A stretch of 64,000 nt of DNA from Aplidium turbinatum (taxonomy: Eukaryota; Chordata; Ascidiacea; Aplousobranchia; Polyclinidae): contig OU964919.1 in assembly GCA_918807975.1 (NCBI GenBank), forward strand, positions 29,147,824 to 29,211,823, given 5' to 3'. This document shows, in pieces, positions 12,101 to 24,100 of the stretch (its first letter is position 1; each line of letters opens with the position of its first letter). Below the pieces are notes generated by a model, which searched no databases, was not told the DNA's origin, and saw only the letters and a list, made by a program, of their open reading frames with translations. The position numbers and the translations under genes were made by a program.

Positions 12101-15100
12101 ACGTTTAGCGGGCCGCACATAATTCGAAATTGGCACATCTTCGCGGGCCGCACAATTTTTCTTCGCGGGCCGCATTTGGCCTGCGAGCCGCACGTTGCAC
12201 ACCCCTGGATTGATTGCCAGATTTCAAACGCACATAACTTGTGTCTTATGACGTAACAGTGAGTTGGTCTGTTGCGTAATTTCACACGAGTTAAATCTGG
12301 CTTATGCAATATTTAATCACATTCAGCAATGTTCTAGCACAGGGGTTCCCAAACTTTGTGTTCATCGGTACCCTTTGGTCAATTTATAGATTCGCTCGTG
12401 TACCCCCAAATTTCCTCATATTTTTGGCTTTAGAAAGTTTAGATATTGCAACAAAGTAACAGTAGAGCTGCATTAGAAGACTGCATACATGATATTTTGT
12501 ACCAATCAAAGCAAACAAAGTTATTCATAACAAGGTAATTCAAGGTTAAACAAACACTACAATCAATCAATCAAACAACAATATATCGCAGGGTTGTCAG
12601 ATTAGTTGCAGTCTTCCCTTCCAGATTGCATGTCAGTTTGATTCTAATTATTCTAAAATTTATTCTAGACATTTCATTTTAAGTCTAAAACAAAATACCA
12701 TTAAATACGCAGTGTACGTTGTAAATATATACGGTATACAAGTAGTGACAAGAATCTTCCTGTTGAAATGAAAATATCCCTGAGATAAGATGGTGCCAGC
12801 ACATTTTTTTATGAAGTTTGTCGCCTTTGTTCGCCCCATTTTTATATCTGTGCCTGCGTACTTGTTGAAAAAGTTTGTCAAATGATTAGCAGTGTTAAAC
12901 GATGTATCCTAACAAATGAACACAGCAAGTTAAAGAGCAACTGTTTTTTCTTTGTATCATTAGAATTCATGAAAAATGTACGTAGGGTTGCCTCCTGCTG
13001 AGAAACCTTGCCCAGTTTTTGCCCGTTCGTGTAAGAGCTACCTGCAAGTTACCAATAGCTGTTTATCTGCTAATAAATTTCATACGAATATTACCCTAAA
13101 AGTGTTTCCAGAAAGCACTATAATCCATTATTTGAGTGTAATTTTGCAAAAATTTTCCGGGGGGCATGACCTCGGACCCCCCTAGAATATGCGTACCTTC
13201 GGCACGTTATTACCCTCCACGAGTTTTATTGTTTCCCTTCAATGCCTTGCTCAACCCACCAGGATACGCCACTGCGTAGAGCTATATTCTTCCTACAATA
13301 AACTTCATGTAGTAGGCTACTCTTGGATTTTTGAACTTCTTATCTAACTTCTTCGATGCAACAAAATATGAAAATCAATAAATACCGTACTTAACAATAA
13401 CTACGGTGTAACAACCTAAAAACATAACAGATTAAAACTAGTAAACTTAACATACATGGAAATATAACCCAGTGTTAGTGTGCGGAAAGTCCTGTCAGCT
13501 AACTTGGGTTGCGTCACATTTCTCACAGACAGGCGTTCGCGCCAGAGAGCGTGCAATTTAGCAACAAAGTTTCAAACAAAGAGACGGAACTAGTGCAGAA
13601 AGTTACGCGCACGCGTTGCAGCTACTAAATGCAATGAAAAGACAATTACCGAAACAATCTAGACTTGTCTAAACAATTCCAATTTGCTTGTAAAAATTAT
13701 TCCAGATTCCAGACATTTTTTTTCCCTACTAGACAGTTCGTTTTGATTCCAGATCTGGAATCAATTATTCCAAACTGACAACCCTGATATATCGGCTAAA
13801 TAAGCCCAGCAATCCTAGCTAATGTGATGGATGAGCCTGCTTTTCAGCAACAAGCTCATTAATACGCGGTGAAACATTAGCAACAGCACAACGAAGATCA
13901 TGTTCAGGTGTTTTGAGCTGTGATCTGTTTTTTGATTTGATTCCAAGCAGCACTGAAAATGTTGACTCACACAACCATGTTGATAGAAACAACAACAATG
14001 CATGAATAGCAGGTTCCGCAATCTTTTTGTACGACTTGCACGTCGTAAATCACATCGTAGTTACTGTAGTTGTAGTTAAAGCTTCTACTGGGGTGAAAAT
14101 GTGACTTACTAAGGAGTTCTTAATCTCAGGTCTTCAAATTATTAACATCATCAGGTGATAAAAAATATTTTAAGGCAGATTAGAAGTTATGGAAAGAATA
14201 TCCTTATACTTAATCTAATGTATACCCCTTGAAAAGTCGAAATGTACTCCTGGGGGTACATGTACTCCAGTTTGGGAACCCCTGTTCTAGCAAGTGCTAC
14301 TCAAACGCCGGTACGCGAGCACTTGGCTGCTGGTACGCGGTCAGTTAGGAGAAATTGTAAATTGAGTACGGTAATTTGTTTTATGTTGATTAGAACGGAT
14401 TATAATAATTTTTAGGCATCGATAATGTTCAATCTGCTTTCCCAGCTATAGACTGTTTGGTGGCCCGCTACCATGACGACTTCCAGCTACGTCACAAAGA
14501 AATGTCATTTCGTAATTGTTATTCATTGTTTCAACAAAGTATCGCAATGTTCGATGCGAGATGATCATCCTTTTTGTGTCTTTGTGCTGTGTCCACGTGC
14601 TTGACTATACCTGCAGCGTCCAGTAACGAGTAGAGAAGTGAGAGGCTCAATCGATCGGCCACACTCTGAGTTCAAAATATCAGATGATTGTAGTGAGTTG
14701 AGCATGTTTTTACATAGATTTGTTAAAGCTATAAACCTTGTTCTTTTTTAGAAAGTGAGTTAGCCCTGTTAGCCCATATTAACCTATAAAAAGTATAGTT
14801 TCAGCTAAGTTTTACAAATGGCAAAGCGTGGTCCTATGGAGAAATATATGAAATAGAGACAATCAGTTTCAGACCTACATGATGCTTCTGATTCAAACAA
14901 AAGTAATGCTGGAAGCACTGAGGTGACTGCAGTGGCGTAGGAGCATATGCTGCCGCCCCTGGCTTTCATTGAAAATGCCGCCCTAACTAGACTGAAGCAA
15001 ATTTTGAAATAGTTTCATGTTCAAGCAATCTTTTCAATAAAAATAATTACAAAAAATGTGCCGCGTCTCAGAAGTTCTATCTCTCTGTAGGTATCATGGC

Positions 15101-18100
15101 TGATACAGCCCTCGATGTACAATGATGTTCCAGTTTGATCGATCTCGTGCGTCTTGCCAAATTTTAGTAGGGTTCTTGATATGTGGTTGAAAATTGTGCA
15201 AAAATGTAAATCTTTGAGCTCCTCTTGACCGTTTTCCTAGTATTTTTCCACTTAAAGATAAATCTTCAAGTTCGCCTTTCCTTATGATGTGACCCAAGAA
15301 CTTCAGTTGCCGCATTTCTATAGATCTCATTATCTGCTGCTCCTGGCCCATCTGTTGGAGAACTGCTCTGTTGGTTCGAAAAGCTGTCCATGGAATTTTG
15401 AGAATCCTTCGGTAAAACCACATTTCTGCAGCTTCAAGCTTTTTTCGTGTTTTTGCCGTTAACGTCCAGGTTTCACATCCGTACATCAAAATTGACCAAA
15501 CAAAGCATTTTAACAAACGAATTTTTAAGGTTTTGGAGAGCTTTCGATCTTTAAAGATTTTTGCCATGGTGTTGAAACTTGATTTTGATAGTGCAATGTG
15601 TCGTCTAATTTCTTCTTCACATCGGGTGCTTGGATTCAGTATTGAGCCCAAATAATTGAATTTTTGAACCTGTTCAATTTTGTTATCATTGCAGTATACG
15701 CAAATTGTTGGTTCAGGAAGACGTTTCGAGACTGCCAGAGTTTTAGTTTTGTTAATGTTTATTTTTAGTCCATATTTTTCACTAGATGTTTGAACTGCAT
15801 CTAGTAAAATTTGCAAACCACATTGCGACGTTGCAAGCAAGACTGTGTCATCTGCATATCGAATGTTATTTATAAGTTTTCCGTTTATATTAATTCCTTC
15901 ATCAATATCTTCCAGTTCTCTAAGGATGAGTTCACTGTACAAATTGAAGAGATCTGGGCTCATGACACAGCCCTGTCGAACACCTCTTGATATTTCCATC
16001 CATTCAGTGATTCCATTGGGAAGCATGACAGCGGCTTGTTGCTTGTAGTATAGATTGTGTATCATACGGAAATCTTTATCATCAATCCCAATTCGTTTTA
16101 GTGATGAAAGAAGCTGGAAATGGCGTACTTTATCAAAAACTTTCTGATAATCTATGAAACACAGAAATACATCTTGTTGGTGTTGAATTGAACGTTCACA
16201 CAGCATGCGAATTACAAAAATTGCATTTCTTGTTCCTCTGTCAGGCATGAATCCGTATTGGCAAGCAGATATTTCCGGTAAAATCTTTCTTCGTATTCTT
16301 TGGAGGACAATTTTCAAGAGCAGTTTTAATGTATGTGACATTAGACTTATCGTTCTGTGGTTTCCACACTCAAGTGTGTTTGGTTTTTTCGGAAGGGCAA
16401 TAAAAAGAGATTTCAGCATATCCTTAGGTAATTCACCACTTTCATAAATGGTATTAATGAGATTCCACAACAAGCTTATTCCATCTTCTTTCAAGGCTAT
16501 CAACATTTCCACCACAATTTCATCTGGGCCTGCTGCCTTGCCGGTTTTTGAATTATCTAAAGCCCACTGTACTTCTTCCTTTAATATTGGTGGTCCAGTT
16601 TCACAATTAATCATATTATTATCAATATCTTCTCTGTCATCTTGAAAAAGGTTAGTGATGTACTCTTCCCAATGTTTCTTCACATCTTTCGGTTCATAGA
16701 GAATTTTGCCATCAGAAGATCGAATCATGGACTTTTATTTAGAAGTCCATGATCGAATGCACTTCGAGGTTAATACAGGACCGGTTTTGGATATTAAGCG
16801 TATTGCCTTGAACAGTTCCTTCGGGCTGATGTCTTTGAGCCTTTCAATTTTTTCACACTTTTCTTCTAACCATTGTTCTTTTGCAGATTTGCACTTTTCT
16901 TGAATAGATTGATCAATTTTGTTATATTTTTCTCGGTTTGTTTTTGACTGTCTTCATTCTGACATAAGATTTTTTATTTCTTCTGTCATCCAGTGAGGCT
17001 GTTTAGTTCGTCTGGTTTCTTTTGGTATAATTTTATCTGCTGCTGTTAGAATACTTGTTTTGAGATTGTCCCACTGATTATCTACTGTTTCTTTCTTTTG
17101 GTTAGCTGGGAGATTATCCAGGACAGCATGGCAAAAATCTATTTTTGTTATAGGGTCTTTCAGAGCAGTTAACAAATATTTCGGTTTGCATTTCGGTTGT
17201 TTTAAAGTGTTTAAACGAATTTTAATTGTTGCAATTACAGGGTTATGATCACTGCTTGCATCAGCACCTGGGTCCTGGATAGGCTCTTGCATTAGAAATG
17301 GAAGACCTATATCTTTCATTTATCATAATGTAGTGAATTTGATTTCTTGATCGGTCACCAGGACTTGTCTAAGTATATCGACGCCGAGGGTGTGCTGCAA
17401 ACCATGTGTTCATAACAGCAAGCTTTTTTCTTTCACACCAGTCAATGAGCATCTCACCGCGATCGTTTTGTGATCCAAGGCCGTGAGGTCCAACAGTTTT
17501 TCCATGTTTGTTGCAGCCAACTTTAGCATTAAAACCACCCATCACAATATTCACTTCCTGTGGTTTACATTCTTTGTACAGTTCATCCAGTGAGTCGTAG
17601 AAATCACCAATTTCCGAGTCATCTGCATCCGTTGTTGGTGCATAAGCAACTATCAGATTGATATTGAATAGACTTTTGAAAGGCTTTCAGTTTTACGAGA
17701 AGCAAACGGTCAGATTTAGGCCAACTACCCAATATTGATTTAGAAAGTTGTTTGTCAATAATCACAGCAACACCTCTTTGATGTTCATTACCTCCAGAAT
17801 ATATAGTTGTTTTATCGTCTTTCATGAATTGACCAGTTTTTGTCCATCTTACTTCGCAAAGACCCAAGCAGTTCATTCTCATTCTGTCCATTTCTAGCAT
17901 AATATTGTCCAGTTTTCCTTGTTGGTAAAGTGTTCGTACATTCCATATGGCAATTCTTTGAGTTCGTTGTCGGAATATTTTTGCATTAATTACAGTTGTT
18001 GAATGACGATCGAAGGAGCCCTGCAATTGATGACTCCGACTACCAGACGAGGGGCTCTGGTTTCTAGAACTCGGAGACCCATTTACGCCGTTTCTCGTAT

Positions 18101-21100
18101 TTTTGTTAAACTTTTGCATCATTGTAGACTTGGCCATAGTACTGAAGTAGGTAGGCCAGTTCCTTTCTTCAGCGCCTCTGTGTTTAGTCAGCCGCACTGC
18201 TTCCAGCCGCACCACGAGGAGGTACACAGATGACTTGGTGCCAACAACGGTCACCCGCGTCTCAGAAGTTCTATATTGCTTGAGAAAGAAGCCTCACTGT
18301 CTCAGCGTTAAGGCCAAAAATAAAAGACAAAAAATGAACAACAAATATATTAGGCAAATAAAAGATCAATAGCCGCCTCAAATTTGAACTGTTCGAGCTT
18401 TCGCCGAAGCAAAATCAGCGATAATATCTTCAAAATCAAGTTTTTGAACGTAGTCTCTTTCTATAGAAAGAATCGATAAAGCTGATAGCCGATCATCATT
18501 CATGGTACAACGTAAATACGACTTTATCATTTTGAGCTTTGAGAAACTCCTCTCACAGCTCGCAATTGAAACACTAATGGTAAGATAAAGTTTCAGACAC
18601 AAGCATAAATATGGTGTCGAATCAAGTAGGTGTGATTTAGCTAACCACCGTAAAAAATACAATCAAACGTGGTTATCATTTTCTTGTTTTACTTTTTATT
18701 TATTATTGCATTACTTCATTTCTCGTGCTGTGTGCACTGCGCAGCCTCATTTTGCCGCCCCCTAACAGCCTGCCGCCCCTGGCGCAGAGCCAGAACCGCC
18801 AAGTGGCTGCTACGCCACTGGGTGACTGAGGTGTTGACTGTAAAAAGAAGTCGTTCAACATTTGTTCGAAAATATGATTCATCGTATTTAAACTTTGGCC
18901 TCATTGGCGCAGATGAGGCAGGTGTACAGAAACCGCAATGTGTTGTTTGTGGAGTTGTACTTAGCAATAACTCAATGAAACCTTCAAATTTAAAGAGACA
19001 CTTAGCCTACATTCAAACATAAAGATTATTGTTCTAAGCCGAAAGAGTTTTTTGAAAGGAAATGAAATGAATTAAAAAGTGCACAAAAACAGATGTACGG
19101 TGTGACTCATGTAAATACTAAAGCGTTACGTGCATCTTATAAAGTGGCGCTAAGAATGGCAAAAGCTCAAAAACCGTACAGTGTTGATGAGACATTAGTA
19201 CAAGGCTGCATTCAAGACGTTTGTTTAGAAGTAGTCTACTTGGTGAGGCAGCAGCTGCAAAGGCTGCAAAAGTTCCTCTTTCAAACCACACTATTGCTCG
19301 ATGAACTGCTGATTTGACTGATAATATAGAAATTCCAGCGCCGGATTAACTATAGTAGCAGATGTAGCAGCTGCTACGGGCCCCGCGCTTTACAAGGCCC
19401 GTGCTTGGCGAGTAAAACATTTTTTTTTTGCAAAAAATGTCGAACATGGCAAGTAATTTTTGGCCTGAAAACTGGAATGGCATAAGAGAACATTATTGTA
19501 GGATTAAATTACTATAGTTCCAACGTCTTGTCCCTTCCTAATTACTCTGAACTTAAAAAACCGGTAATTTCTGCTGGAGGCAACTGGCTGTTCGAGTGTG
19601 CGATTTTAAGGTTTATAGTTGTTTCACTTGTTTGTGTAAATAGTTTCTTTTGTATTGGAAGAGGCAAAGACATTTGATTTGAACAGGATTTAGCCTATTG
19701 CTTTTGAGAGAAAATTGTAAGTAAATTCTAACTAGCTATTTCGTGCCAACACATCAAGATGCATACGAATCAGGGAAAAGGGCACACTTCCTACTTATCA
19801 AAAACCGTTTGCGAAGAGGGCGTCAACATTATTGGGAAAAGCAGCTGAAGATATAATCGTCAGTGAACTAAAAGAAGCTAAATACTTTTCCATATCACTA
19901 GATTCAACCCCGGACATTACTCACACGGACCAGCTTTGTTTCACGGTAAGATATGTCAAGCCAACAGGGCCAGTGGAAAAGTTTCTGGCACTACTGCCAA
20001 TGGAAGACCATACTGCTCAGCAGATTTTCGACAGCCTGGTAGGCTACTCATTCGTTGAATTTAGTTGGTGTATGCGCTGCACAATCGTGTCCAGAAACAG
20101 TTCAGTTCTTTGACTTCGTTGAAAATATCTATGTATTCTTTGCTGCTTCAACACACCGGTGGTCTGTTCTGGAGTTTTCAGATGGTGGGGTGCTAAAAAG
20201 GCTCTCTGCAACACGATGGTCCGCAAGAGCAGATACCATTAAGGTTAAGAACGTTTTCCTTTCATAAAGGAGGCACTGGAAATACTGCGAATGACCAAGG
20301 GCAAAAGGCAGAATGTCAAAAGCAGGCAAATGGAATCCCCGAGAAAATGGAGTTGCTCGAAACTGGAATCTTAGTGGTTTTTTGGAATAGCTTACTCGAT
20401 TGCTTCCAGGCAAATCAAGCCTCTCTTCAAGCAAAGCAGCAAAATCTCAACATTGCTTCAGCGTTGTGTGCCTCTTTGGTAGGATCTCTACAGACTTTCA
20501 GAAAACAATTCGCTAAGTTTGAGTCAGAGGCGCAGAAGCTGACTCAAGTGCCGGATTACCGACCAACAAGCACAAAAGAATTGTCCGAAATCGAAGGCGC
20601 GATGAGGATGTAGGCAGCCGCCGTTCAGTTCCAGATGCAATGGAATCAATCACCTAAAGACAGATTCCGGGTGGAAGTTTTCCTTGCAGTATTGGACTGC
20701 CTACAATCTGCGCTGGAGCAACGTCGCAAGGCATACACCCAACTGAACACACGGTTTAGTTTTTTGCGAAATCTGCATGACCGAACACCTGCGCAGATCC
20801 AAGAAAGTGCTGACAGACTTTAGGAAGCATATTCCTAGGAATTGGAAGACGGATTGAAAGATGAAGTACCTCAGTTTTCAGAAGTCGTAAAGCACATTGC
20901 TATTAATTACTCCTCTCCAGAACTCAACTATTTCACTTTGATTAAAGAAAACAATATTGACACCACGTTCCCTAACATTGACAGTTTGTTGCGCATTTAT
21001 CTATGTATGATGGTAGGCTAACTAATTGTACTGGAGAGAGATCATTTTCAAAATTGAAGTTGATTAAAACTATCTGCGAAACACGGTGGGGCAAGAGCGG

Positions 21101-24100
21101 CTACACTATGTAACTCTTACGTTAGACTTTTGTTATTTTTGTTGTTGTAGAACAGTGGTTCTCAAACTTTTTCAAAAAATTGTTTGAACGGTCCCCTTGC
21201 TATTTTTTCAAGGACTCACGGTCCATTAAAAACTTAAGGCAAAAAACGGCAAATAATAATTTATTTGTTAAATGCAATTAAAAATGCACACGTCAATAAA
21301 ATGGGTGCACCTGCTTGGGTGTTATCAGTTCTATGTTAGGTTCCGTTTGGTTCAATATGATCTTGATATCATGCATTACATCCAACATGTTTTGAGCTAA
21401 GTATCAATGTGACATTGTGTGTCTTAGTCACTAAGTATTGTGATTGTCTTAGTCTGTGAGTGTCTTAGTCATAACGCATTGTGTTGTTCTCAATTACCGC
21501 ACAGTGGAAGTTGAGCCTGTTTTTCCGCCATCTTGGATTTCGTTTCCTGGCCTGTAAAGTTATAGATGGCCTTGGTCACAAAAACAAAAATCGACCACAT
21601 TTAATAGTAATAGCCTACATTACTGCATCAATGAGATTTCTGTTGCTGTTTTTCAGAGACCAATAGTGAGATTCGAGGCTTTGTCTCGGAAACAGCAATT
21701 CTCATGTCATTTTCTCATGCAAGCCGGTTTCGTTTTTTTGCTTTAACATCCACCAGAATAGAAAACGCTTGTTCACATAAATAAGTGGTTACGAATGGCA
21801 TGAGAACTTCAACGGCAACTTTTGTAATAAAAAGATAACTTTCCATTTGTTGGCACCAAAACGTTTGAAGATTTGTTGCATTGAAGCTTCTTTTTTGCAC
21901 CTCGCTTTCTTGAAGCTCGATAGTGTCATCCAAGTATGAACTGTTTATATCTGTTGTTGAAGTATCATAAGCAAATGTTTGACGTATCTATGCTGGATAT
22001 TGCGTTTGCTCAAGAAAGTAGTTTTGAAATGAATTTTGCAACTTCTGCAAATGCTCAGTAAATACTGGCTTAAGCCTCCGAACTTATGCAACTTCGCCAT
22101 TAATTCTTCTTCTTCAATTGCCTTGCCTGAACCAGGCATCGACGCCTCAGATAAATAATTAGACCAAATGTTCCTATTATATGTTGCATGGATAATTGTT
22201 TCTGTTTTGTCGTTAAATTGTTCCAGATGTGTTTGTCTTTGTCTGCCAGGTGCCCGCTTTCCAAAAATTTTACCAGTTAAAGAGAGATGCTCCAGTTTTT
22301 GCTTTCTTATTACATGGCCGAGAAATTTATATTGTCTGGTTTTCATACTTTTTAACAGAGTTCTGGTTTGGTTCACTTGGTGTAGAATTTCTTTATTTGT
22401 TTTCTTTGCCAGCCATGAAATGCGTTGCATTCTACGGAAGCACCACATTTCAAAAGCATTAATCTTTTCTGCCATTTTTGTTGAAATATTCCAGGTTTCA
22501 GAGTTGTAATGAAAAACAGGATAAATATAGCATTTTAAAACTCTAGATCTTGTTTTGAAAGAGATATTTTTATTGCAAAGAATTGGTTTCATTTGTTGGA
22601 AGCTTGCTTTTGCTTGGGCTGTTCTTATGTTGAGCTCTGTTTCGTCTCTTGCATCCCAATTCACCATAGTACCAAGGTATTTGAATTTTTGGACCTGTTT
22701 AAGAATTGTTCCATTAACTGATAAATTACAAATAGGAGTTTCGGTTGCTTTTTTCTTTGTTATGACCATTGTTTCTGTTTTCTTTTTATTTAATTCCATG
22801 CCAAATATCTTGCTTATCGTACACACAATATCTAATATGTTCTGCAGTTTTACGTCCGAGTCGGCTATCAAAACGGTGTCGTCAGCATATCGTATGTGGT
22901 TAATGTTGTTTCCTCCAATACTAATACCTCTTTCATCTATTTGAATTTTTGCTCATAGATTCTATTTGAATAAGGCACTAATGATGCTCTACAATTAGAG
23001 CGAAATGCATATGCCAATAGGGCTCTGCTGATTTTCCATGTATTTTGTAATAAAGAATGATTACCTCTTTCATCTTCAATATGTCTTAAAATTATTTCGC
23101 TGTATAATGAGAAAAGCTCAGGTGATAGCACACAACCTTGTCTTACTCCTTTCTGAATGGGCGTGTAGTCACTGCAGTCATCATTTATCCTGATAGCAGC
23201 TGATTGTTCGTAATAATTGCTTTGTAATAATTGTAATAATTGTTCGTAATAATTGCCATTAATTGCTGTATCGAAACTACTTAATTACTACCTCGTCCAG
23301 ACGTGGAAAGTTAGTGAAGTTGTTATTTTCCAATCGCTGCTACTACAACTGCAATTTCCTCTGTAAAGCATTTGCTCTTCAGCTTCTAAGTTATTACATT
23401 TTGATCACTCAAACACATTTTTCCGTCAAACACACAGATGTTTATTTGCCACCACGTAAGCCGCAGTCAAGTTTCGGCTGGACAATATTTTCCAAAAATA
23501 CTCGCAGTAGGACGTGTGTTAATGTTTCAGAGGACGTTTACGCCGAACCCCTGAAACAGCTTCATTGAACTCCAGGGGTTCGATCGAACCCTGGATAAGA
23601 ACCACTGTTCTAGGATGTGAATGATGCAATATTTCATAATTCTGGCTGATGTAACATTTCCTCGGTACTACGACAGTTTATCGAACGACTATTGATCGAA
23701 CGACAGCTTATCGAAACGACAGTTTATCGAACGACAATTAAACGAACGACAGTTTATCGAAACGACTGTTCACCGAACAACAATTTATCGAACGACAGTT
23801 TATCGAAACGACTGTTCACCGAACAACAATTTATCGAACGACAGTGCATCGAACGACTATTGATCGAATGACAGTTTATCGAAACGACAGTTTATCGGAC
23901 GACAATTAATCGAACGACAGTTTATCGAAACGACAGTTTATCGAAACGACTGTTCACCGAACAACAATTTATCGAACGACAGTTTATCGAAAACCTAACC
24001 CCTAACCTACAACCTAACCCTAACCCCTAATCTTAACCCTAACCCCTAACCCTAACCCTAATCCTAACCCTAACCCTAACCCCTAACCCTGACCCCTAAC

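Larger units (their letters stand above)
9002..12207. mobile_element. hAT element (GTF2IRD2-like transposase relic) holding a Penelope-like element
   Basis: The termini are CAGGGGTGTGCAAC and GTTGCACACCCCTG, perfect inverted repeats, with the G/C-rich 'gcgggccgcac' sub-terminal repeats usual for this hAT group. The flanking octamers (gacaaatt, gattgatt) agree at only five of eight positions. The element carries a broken transposase on the minus strand and was later interrupted at 9880 by a Penelope-like retroelement. Confidence 0.75.
12340..14284. mobile_element. hAT element with CAGGGGTTCCCAAACT termini
   Basis: Inverted termini CAGGGGTTCCCAAACT and AGTTTGGGAACCCCTG, flanked by perfect 8-bp TSDs ttctagca at 12332-12339 and 14285-14292. 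It carries a transposase remnant on the minus strand near its right end. It was interrupted by another hAT at 12589-13786. Confidence 0.85.
15081..18254 (-). mobile_element. RTE-clade LINE, about full length (3.17 kb)
   Basis: A 20-bp TSD reading ccgcgtctcagaag... lies at 15061-15080 and 18255-18274. The 3' end is on the left. On the minus strand an endonuclease and then a reverse transcriptase follow each other in the order and length of an RTE element (about 3.2 kb, one long frame). Frame breaks around 16.7-16.95, 17.3 and 17.6 kb show it is dead. A hairpin (atggactt...aagtccat) sits near 16730. Confidence 0.85.
14930..18820. mobile_element. hAT element (CAGTGGCGTAG termini) split by a LINE
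   Basis: The left end is CAGTGGCGTAG and the right end CTACGCCACTG. Perfect 8-bp TSDs ggtgactg lie at 14922-14929 and 18821-18828, inside a BED-finger transposase relic. The subterminal gccgcccctggc motif occurs near both ends. A hAT dimerisation domain is encoded on the minus strand at 18378-18662, and an RTE LINE occupies 15081-18254, so only about 0.7 kb is the element itself. Confidence 0.85.
22106..23254 (-). mobile_element. RTE LINE, 5'-truncated
   Basis: A 10-bp TSD gccattaatt lies at 22096-22105 and 23255-23264. The 3' end (left) has a TTC/GAA microsatellite tail. On the minus strand it encodes the second half of an RTE reverse transcriptase: LSPELFSLYSEIILRHIEDE, HIRYADDTVLIADSDV, KFKYLGTMVN, YNSETWNIS, MWCFRRMQRISW and FLGHVIRKQKLEHLSLTGK. 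It was interrupted by the 124-bp insertion at 22939-23062, which splits the polymerase just before the YADD box. Confidence 0.8.
21153..23607. mobile_element. hAT element with CAGTGGTTCT termini, holding an RTE LINE
   Basis: Left end CAGTGGTTCTCAAACTTT, right end GGATAAGAACCACTG. The flanks ttgtagaa and ttctagga match at six of eight positions. A transposase remnant lies on the minus strand at 21715-21933, and a LINE fills 22106-23254. Confidence 0.7.
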
